Shown piece by piece: positions 58,436 to 64,000 of a stretch of DNA of 64,000 bases. The translations under genes were made by a program, and so were the position numbers. Position 1 is the first letter of the stretch. Each line of letters opens with the position of its first letter. The notes beneath the pieces were generated by a model that was not told the origin of the DNA, did no database searches, and worked only from the letters and a program-made list of their open reading frames with translations. The stretch is from Fimbriiglobus ruber (GTDB taxonomy: Bacteria > Planctomycetota > Planctomycetia > Gemmatales > Gemmataceae): NCBI RefSeq assembly GCF_002197845.1, contig NZ_NIDE01000002.1:372001-436000 (forward strand), written 5' to 3'.

Positions 58436-59140
58436 GCGGCATACCTTTCCGGAATTAGGGGTGAGCATAGCTTCGGGGTCCGCGCCACACAATCCAAATA
58501 TTTCAGAACTTACGTCGCGACCGCTGCCGGCGGGTGGCTTGAGAAATTGGCACCTGAATTCCCAATATCACCGTTGAAAAATGGACAGCCCGACGGGCGC
58601 GATCGCTTTTCGAAGCCCACGCCCCGGCAGGTCGCGCCCGCCAACTTTTTCCGCCGTTTCCGGTTTGTTCTCCCTTCGGCGTAAACAGTACGCCCAACTT
58701 GTGTCGCGTCGAGCGTGAAGTCTCAACCCGAGACGGATTTAGGAGTTTCCCTGACAAGTCCCGTCGGTCGGCATCCTACAGTCGCCAGAGATCACGCCAG
58801 AAACGAAGAGAAGCCGCGGGTCGTTTCGCACCCGTGCGATCCACCTTTGTTGTTGTTCCGGGCGGATTCCGGGCGAGTGCGTTCGACCTGTGGCCCGCGG
58901 AAACGGGCCTATGGACGGACACGAAAAATGCTCGCATCACGTATGAATTATTCATCCGGCACGAATTTGAGACTATGAGATTTGACGCCGGAAAGCCGTG
59001 CTATGGTTGCATGGCCCGTGCCCGGAACGAACCGGCTCGCAGCGGCGAAAGCCTCCTACTTTCCCGGTCGAAGGCCCATTTTCGATGTGGCCCGTGTCCG
59101 GACGGACGCTCCTCTTTTCGCCGTGAAATAAAGGCGCGAC
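58436..59140. other. Long divergent intergenic region, no gene seen
   Basis: This region lies between hypF (minus) and the double-receiver gene (plus). It should hold the promoters of both the hydrogenase locus and the signalling operon. I see no reading frame with protein character, no strong palindrome and no clear consensus. Short AT-rich patches occur near 58925-58985 and 59120-59145. Confidence 0.45.
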
Positions 59141-59989
59141 ATGCAACAGACTGCTTCCCTTGCCCCGACCGCCAGTCACGTTCTGATCATCGACGACGAC
59201 CCGGCGGCCCTGGAACTCCTCGCGCGGACCCTCGCCCGCGAAGGCTACCAGGTGGAAGTGGCGGAGAACGGGGGGGCGGGACTGCGGGCCGTCCGGGAGC
59301 GTCCGCCGGCGGCCATCACCCTCGACGTCGACATGCCGGGGATGGACGGCTGGGCATTTCTCTCCAGCGTCAAGGCCGACCCGAAGCTGGCCCTCATCCC
59401 GGTCATCATGATCACCACCGTGGACGAGAAGTCCCGGGGGTTCAGCGAGGGCGCGGCCGATTACTTGCTCAAACCGGTCGACCGCGCCCGGCTACTCACC
59501 GTCCTCCGGAAATTGACGCCGGCGCCCCAGGGCCGCGCCCCGATCCCGGACGCCCCCGAGGCGGTCGGCCCGAGCCCGGGCCGCGTACTGGTCGTCGAGG
59601 ACGACGTGTCCAACCGCAGCATCCTGGTGCGGATGCTGCGGAAGGAAGGGTGGGACGTCGCCGAGGCGGACACCGGGCGGACGGCCCTGGCGGCCGTCGC
59701 CGAGACCGCCCCCGACCTCATCCTGCTCGACATGGGCCTGCCGGACCTGGACGGGTTCGGGGTGCTCCGCGAACTCCGGGCGGACCCGCGGTTCGCCCGG
59801 ATCCCGGTCGTGGTCGTCTCCGCCAAGGATTTGACCTGGGACGAGCGGACCGGCCTGCGGTCGACCGTCCTCAAAATCTTTTTGAAGGGCGCGTACAGCC
59901 GGTCCGAATTGCTCAGCGACATCCGCGATTGTCTGTCGAACCGCGCGCCGAATTCGACCGACCCGGCGGGCGCCCACCGGCCGGCGTGA
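59141..59989 (+). CDS. Response regulator with two receiver domains and no output domain
   Basis: This 282-residue protein contains two CheY-like domains. The first (about 13-125) has LIIDDDPAAL, ITLDVDMPGMDGW (phospho-Asp), MITTVDE and LLKPVD. The second (about 147-265) has VLVVEDDVSNRS, LILLDMGLPDLDGF, VVSAKD and a Lys in IFLKGAY. There is no DNA-binding or catalytic end, so it probably acts as a phosphorelay intermediate. It heads an operon-like run with a receiver-kinase fusion and a histidine kinase. Confidence 0.93.
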   Translation: MQQTASLAPTASHVLIIDDDPAALELLARTLAREGYQVEVAENGGAGLRAVRERPPAAITLDVDMPGMDGWAFLSSVKADPKLALIPVIMITTVDEKSRGFSEGAADYLLKPVDRARLLTVLRKLTPAPQGRAPIPDAPEAVGPSPGRVLVVEDDVSNRSILVRMLRKEGWDVAEADTGRTALAAVAETAPDLILLDMGLPDLDGFGVLRELRADPRFARIPVVVVSAKDLTWDERTGLRSTVLKIFLKGAYSRSELLSDIRDCLSNRAPNSTDPAGAHRPA

Positions 59990-60310
59990 GTGCGGCCCGC
60001 GTTCGGGCCGCGCGAGAAAAAAAAGCCCGGAAAAAAGGCTGTTAAGCAGCGCGTACGGCCGAAACGTGAAATATCTTGCATTCGTTCGTGCGGCCGTTGA
60101 TGCGCCACCAAAACCCCCGGCTCACGGGTTCATTCCCGCCGCCGGACGCGAAATCCAGGCGGGCCGGTCGAAGTAACAAACCCCTGTGCCCGGGTCCGGT
60201 CTCCCGGGCGGGCCGTGACACTTTACTCGGCGGACGGACCCGCATTACGGGGCGGAGAGGGCCCGCGGATCGCCCAGACCCGAAACCCCCTCCCATCAAC
60301 CGGAGCCCAG
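59990..60310. other. Intergenic region within the signalling gene run
   Basis: This gap follows the double-receiver gene. A possible weak hairpin rich in A follows the stop (GAGAAAAAAAAGCCCGG, near 60012). No gene is seen. Confidence 0.4.
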
Positions 60311-62326
60311 ATGCGAACGATTCTTTATACCGAAGACAACAAGATTAACCGCGACATGCTGTCGCGGCGGCTGGAACGTAAAGGCTACCGTGTCCTCACC
60401 GCCGAAAACGGGAGCGACGGGGTGGCCCAGGCGACGGCGCACAAGCCGGACCTGATCCTGATGGACATGAGCATGCCGGTCATGGACGGGTGGGAGGCCA
60501 CCCGCCGGCTGAAGGGGAACCCGGAGACCAAGCCGATCCCGGTCATCGCGCTGACCGCCCACGCCATGCTCGGGGACCGCGAGCGGGCGATGGAAGCCGG
60601 GTGCGACGACTACGAGATGAAGCCGATCGACCTCGACCGGTTGCTGATCAAGATCGAGGCCCTGATCAGCGACGCCGCCGCCGCGGTGGCCGCCGTCCCG
60701 CAGATCCTCTCCCTGCTGATCGTCGACGACAACAAGCTGAACCGGGAAGTCCTCGGCCGGCGCCTGAAGCGGCCGGAGTACAAGATCCTCGAAGCCCGGT
60801 CCGGCCGGGAGGCGCTCGACGTCGTCCAGAAGGGCGGCATCGACCTGGTCCTGCTCGACTCGATGATGCCGGAGATGACCGGCCTGGAAGTGCTGCAAGT
60901 GATCCGGGCCGAGTACACGATCATCGACCTGCCGGTCATCATGGTGACCGCCAAGGAACAGACCGAGGAGGTGGTCGCGGCCCTGGAAGCGGGGGCGAAC
61001 GACTACGTCACCAAGCCGCTGAACTTCCCCGTCGTCCTCGCCCGCATCCACACGCAACTCGCCCTCAAACGGGCCCACCTGAGCGGCCGGTCCGCGGCCG
61101 CCCCGGCGGCCGCCCCGGCCCCCGCGAAGGCCGTCCGCCCGCCCGCGACCACGACCAAAGGAACCGTCGGACAGTCGTCCCGGCTGCCCGAGCCGTCCGC
61201 CCCGGCCACCCGGGCCACGCCGTCCCACCGGGCCGTGGTGTGGAAGTCGACGCCGAGCGCGCCCCCGCCCGCGCCGCCCGCCCCCCCGAACAGTCGCCCG
61301 CCGAGCGGCCGACCGTCGTCGCCGCCGCACCGGACCCCCGACTCCCGGACCACGTTCGGGTCGAGCGTCGGCCAGGCCGAGACCTGGAACTCGCCGCCGG
61401 CCGGGTCCGAATTCCCCAACCTGAGCGGGTACCAAATTCTCGGGGAACTCGGCCGCGGCGGGATGGGGGTGGTGTACAAGGCCCTGCACGAGCGGATGAA
61501 CCGGATGGTCGCCATCAAGGTGATCGACCGGAAGCACTGGTCCAACCCTGAGGCCACCCGGCGGTTCTACCGGGAGGTCCAGGCGGCCGCCCAGCTGTCC
61601 CACCCGAACATCGTCCTGGCCTACGACGCCGGTGAGTACGACGACTCCCACTACTTCGTCATGGAGTACGTCGAGGGGGTCGACCTCGCCACCCTGGTCA
61701 AGCAGCGGGGCCCGCTGTCCGTCGAGGAAGCCTGCCACTGCGTCCGGCAGATCGCCCGCGGCCTCCAGCACGCCCACGAACAGGGGCTCGTCCACCGGGA
61801 CATCAAGCCGACCAACCTGCTGGCCACCTGGTCGCCGGCCCCGCTGCCGCCGGGCGCCCGGCGGAACGGCCCGCGGACGGAGTGCGGGCCGCCCGAGTCC
61901 GTCGGCCGGGCGACGGTCAAGGTGCTGGACATGGGCCTGGCCCTCCTCCACCAGCCGTCCGAACTGACCCCGGCGGCGGCCGTCCAGACCCAGAACAACC
62001 GGGTCGTCGGGACCGCCGACTACATGGCCCCAGAGCAGTGGATGAACGCCCACAAGGTGGACATCCGGGCCGACCTGTACAGCCTCGGGTGTACCTTCTA
62101 CTACCTGCTCGCCGGCGAGGTCCCGTTCCCCTCGGCCGAGTCGATGGAAAAGATGCTCAAGCACCACCTGGACGAACCGGCCCCGCTCGCCACGTTCCGC
62201 CGGGACGTCCCGCCGCACGTGGCGGACGTGATCGGGAAGTTGATGGCGAAGAAGCCCGAACACCGGTTCCAAACGCCCAACGACGTCCACGACGCGCTCG
62301 CCGCCCAGGTCGCCGCCACCACCTGA
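60311..62326 (+). CDS. Two receiver domains fused to a Hanks-type Ser/Thr kinase
   Basis: The ATG at 60311 (MRTILYTEDNKINRDMLSRR) starts exactly at the first receiver domain; the frame's earlier GTG region lacks protein character. Receiver 1 has LILMDMSMPVMDGW, receiver 2 LVLLDSMMPEMTGL. A ~110-residue Pro/Ala/Ser linker follows. The kinase spans about 375-665: LGRGGMGVVYKA, VAIKVIDR (Lys), VHRDIKPTNLL, VLDMGLALL (DMG in place of DFG) and GTADYMAPEQW. The fusion would let His-Asp phosphorelay input control a Ser/Thr kinase. The total is 671 residues. Confidence 0.93.
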   Translation: MRTILYTEDNKINRDMLSRRLERKGYRVLTAENGSDGVAQATAHKPDLILMDMSMPVMDGWEATRRLKGNPETKPIPVIALTAHAMLGDRERAMEAGCDDYEMKPIDLDRLLIKIEALISDAAAAVAAVPQILSLLIVDDNKLNREVLGRRLKRPEYKILEARSGREALDVVQKGGIDLVLLDSMMPEMTGLEVLQVIRAEYTIIDLPVIMVTAKEQTEEVVAALEAGANDYVTKPLNFPVVLARIHTQLALKRAHLSGRSAAAPAAAPAPAKAVRPPATTTKGTVGQSSRLPEPSAPATRATPSHRAVVWKSTPSAPPPAPPAPPNSRPPSGRPSSPPHRTPDSRTTFGSSVGQAETWNSPPAGSEFPNLSGYQILGELGRGGMGVVYKALHERMNRMVAIKVIDRKHWSNPEATRRFYREVQAAAQLSHPNIVLAYDAGEYDDSHYFVMEYVEGVDLATLVKQRGPLSVEEACHCVRQIARGLQHAHEQGLVHRDIKPTNLLATWSPAPLPPGARRNGPRTECGPPESVGRATVKVLDMGLALLHQPSELTPAAAVQTQNNRVVGTADYMAPEQWMNAHKVDIRADLYSLGCTFYYLLAGEVPFPSAESMEKMLKHHLDEPAPLATFRRDVPPHVADVIGKLMAKKPEHRFQTPNDVHDALAAQVAATT

Positions 62327-62397
62327 CGCGACCGCGCCGGATCACCGCGGTATCGCGGGGCCGCCCGGCCCGGCTTTGCGAAAGCTTTTATGAGCGA

Positions 62398-62427
62398 CGG
62401 CCGGCGGCACGAGTGCCGCCCCGGCCG
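62398..62427 (+). terminator. Possible hairpin between signalling genes
   Basis: CGGCCGGCGGCAC pairs with GTGCCGCCCCGGCCG apart from a two-base bulge, with a two-base loop as drawn. It lies after the receiver-kinase gene. No T-run follows, so it may be only a structural or attenuation element. Confidence 0.4.
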
Positions 62428-62547
62428 TTCGTCGTCAACCCTGTCCGGCCGACGGCGCGCCGGGCCGACCGACCCGAACCACCCAGTGCGCCCGCGCGGC
62501 GCCGGCCCCCATCATTTTTCCGCCCCCCTAGCTGAGAGGACCACGAC

Positions 62548-64000
62548 GTGGTCAAGTTGAACGCCCCCTACGAGCAGTACGAGACCATCGAGGAGTGCGA
62601 GGCCATCCTCTCGCGGATGGCGAGCATGATGGTCCCGGCCGGCAGCGACCAGGCCGGCTTGGTCGCCGCCCTCGCCGCCTTGACCGACGTCGCGACCGGC
62701 GGGGAGACGGCGGCCGAGATCGAGCAGATCAAGTCCGAGAACCGCCTCCGGCAGGCGGAAGCCCGGTACAAGGCGCTGGTCGAGCAGATCCCGGCAGTGA
62801 GCTTCCTGGCCCCGCTCGACGGGTCGACCAGCGAACTGTACGTCAGCCCCCAGATCGAATCACTGCTCGGGTTCACCGCCGAGGAGTGGCTGAGCAACCC
62901 GATCCTGTGGTTCTCCCAACTCCACCCGGACGACCAGGACCGGTGGCAGGAGGGGTTCGCCCGGACGATCAACCAGGGCGAGCACTTCAAGGCCGACTAC
63001 CGGTTCATCTCGAAGGACGGGCGGATCGTCTGGGTCCACGGCGAGGCCCGGGTGATCAACGACGACCAGGGCCGCCCGCTGTTCCTCCAGGGGGTCGCGT
63101 TCGACATCACGGAAAGTAAGACGGCCGAAGAAAAGGAACGGCTGAAGCTGGTCAACGTCCACCTGTCCAAGGCCCGGGACGAGGCCCTCGAGGCGAGCAA
63201 GGCCAAGAGCGCGTTCCTGGCCAACATGAGCCACGAACTGCGGACCCCGCTGAACGCCATCGTCGGGTTCTCCGAAATGCTCCAGGAGGACATCGCGGAC
63301 GAGGGCCACGAGCGGTTCCTCCCGGACCTCCGGCAGATCCACAGCTCCGCCAAGCACCTCCTCGGGACCATCGGCGGGATCCTGGACCTGTCCAAGATCG
63401 AGGCCGGGAAGATGGACATCTTCCTGGAGCCGTTCGACGTGTCCGACCTGATCCGGGACGTGATCGGGGCGGCCCTCCCGCTGATCGAGGAGAACGGGAA
63501 CTGCCTGGAAGTCGAGTGCGCCGACGACGTCGGCGAGATGCACGCGGACGTGACCAAGGTCCGCCAGATCCTGTTCAACCTGATCAGCAACGGGGCCAAG
63601 TTCACGTCCGCCGGGACGATGACACTGTCGGCAGAGCGGGTCCACGCGGCGGACGGGGATCAACTCCGGATCAAGGTGAAGGACTCCGGGATCGGCATGT
63701 CCCCGGACCAGGTGTCCAAGCTGTTCCGGAGCTTCTCGCAGGCCGACGTGTCGACCACCCGGAAGTACGGCGGGACCGGCCTGGGGCTGACCATCACCCA
63801 GCGGTTCTGCCAGATGATGGGCGGGCGGATCGACGTCGAAAGTGAGGTCGGCCGCGGGTCCACGTTCATCGTCACGCTACCGGCCCACGTCGTTCCTCTG
63901 AAGGAGGAAGCGCCGGCCGAGGCGGAAATGCTGTCGTTCGACGTGGCCGCCACCCTGGCTCAAGTGTCCAAGACGGCCGCCGCGGCCCCGGCTCCCGCCC
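62548..64000 (+). CDS. PAS-containing histidine kinase, 3' end outside window
   Basis: The GTG at 62548 follows GAGAGGA and opens VKLNAPYEQYETIEECEAIL. A helical N-terminus of ~75 residues is followed by a PAS_3-type domain (LVEQIPAVSFLAPLDG to GVAFDITESK). HisKA carries the phospho-acceptor in FLANMSHELRTPLNAIVGF. The HATPase domain has NLISNGAKFTSAG, DSGIGMSPDQVSKLF and GTGLGLTITQRFC. After about residue 450 an Ala/Pro linker begins, so a receiver or other domain is likely beyond the window. The GTG start is an inference. It is probably the partner kinase for the receiver proteins upstream. Confidence 0.9.
   Translation, partial: MVKLNAPYEQYETIEECEAILSRMASMMVPAGSDQAGLVAALAALTDVATGGETAAEIEQIKSENRLRQAEARYKALVEQIPAVSFLAPLDGSTSELYVSPQIESLLGFTAEEWLSNPILWFSQLHPDDQDRWQEGFARTINQGEHFKADYRFISKDGRIVWVHGEARVINDDQGRPLFLQGVAFDITESKTAEEKERLKLVNVHLSKARDEALEASKAKSAFLANMSHELRTPLNAIVGFSEMLQEDIADEGHERFLPDLRQIHSSAKHLLGTIGGILDLSKIEAGKMDIFLEPFDVSDLIRDVIGAALPLIEENGNCLEVECADDVGEMHADVTKVRQILFNLISNGAKFTSAGTMTLSAERVHAADGDQLRIKVKDSGIGMSPDQVSKLFRSFSQADVSTTRKYGGTGLGLTITQRFCQMMGGRIDVESEVGRGSTFIVTLPAHVVPLKEEAPAEAEMLSFDVAATLAQVSKTAAAAPAPA

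Noticed and set aside
60296-62290. 664-codon minus-strand frame opposite the receiver-kinase gene
   Set aside because: The antisense frame is composed of Gly/Arg/Val runs; the plus strand has receiver and kinase motifs.

Overview
The window looks like a chromosomal segment of a GC-rich planctomycete, most likely Gemmataceae-like. This is inferred from gene content: a TIGR03009-like secreted protein, a tetratricopeptide protein with two RNA polymerase alpha-CTD modules, Hanks kinases with a DMG instead of DFG motif, Gemmata-style leucine-rich-repeat proteins, long degenerate glycosyltransferases and many short palindromic repeats. No rRNA or tRNA gene was recognised and no CRISPR array is supported.

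Layout. 1-1020 is the end of mutS, followed by an AT-richer AAA ATPase-methyltransferase fusion (1078-2811). 3-19.8 kb is ordinary envelope and exported-protein content: a trypsin-like protease, a polytopic membrane protein, a three-gene glycosyltransferase block (6.9-14.5 kb), a beta-propeller-like lipoprotein, the TPR/alpha-CTD protein (frameshifted here), a thiazoline-carboxylate-hydrolase-like protein and a TIGR03009-like protein. 19.9-26.6 kb is an AT-richer accessory island. It holds a secreted glycosidase-like gene and two neighbouring membrane-protein genes (a regulatory-like/LRR protein and a DUF4062 protein). Each of the two is split by an insertion sequence whose target duplication, once collapsed, restores the reading frame exactly. 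27-29.2 kb carries a small redox/regulatory operon (PAS plus degenerate enhancer-binding protein, pseudo-receiver, 2x[4Fe-4S] ferredoxin). 29.5-33.2 kb is an ABC exporter pair plus a membrane-anchored protein. A HAD phosphatase, xseA and xseB follow, then a secreted coiled-coil repeat protein.

36.6-38.6 kb encodes a Septu-like defence pair: a PtuA-like ATPase and a PtuB-like HNH nuclease. A truncated second copy of the hypB 3' end and a six-PAS hybrid histidine kinase follow. 43.8-58.4 kb is one long minus-strand [NiFe]-hydrogenase locus, transcribed from hypF toward hypB. It contains hypF-C-D-E, the small and large subunits of a group 1h (high-affinity, actinobacterial-type) uptake hydrogenase, a NifU-like protein, DUF5947, DUF6084, further conserved accessory genes, a maturation protease, a 40-residue DUF6893-like peptide, hypA and a His-rich hypB. 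A PD-(D/E)XK (Rpn-like) gene sits inside it. The expected role is oxidation of trace H2 for maintenance. The proximal-cluster motif CxxD expected of this group is visible in the small subunit. 59.1-64 kb is a signalling operon: a double receiver protein, a double receiver-Ser/Thr kinase fusion and a PAS histidine kinase running off the window.

The clearest leads for something undescribed are the ATPase-methyltransferase fusion, the DUF4062/LRR membrane pair interrupted by two insertion sequences, the degenerate-regulator/ferredoxin operon, and several unlisted repeat families.
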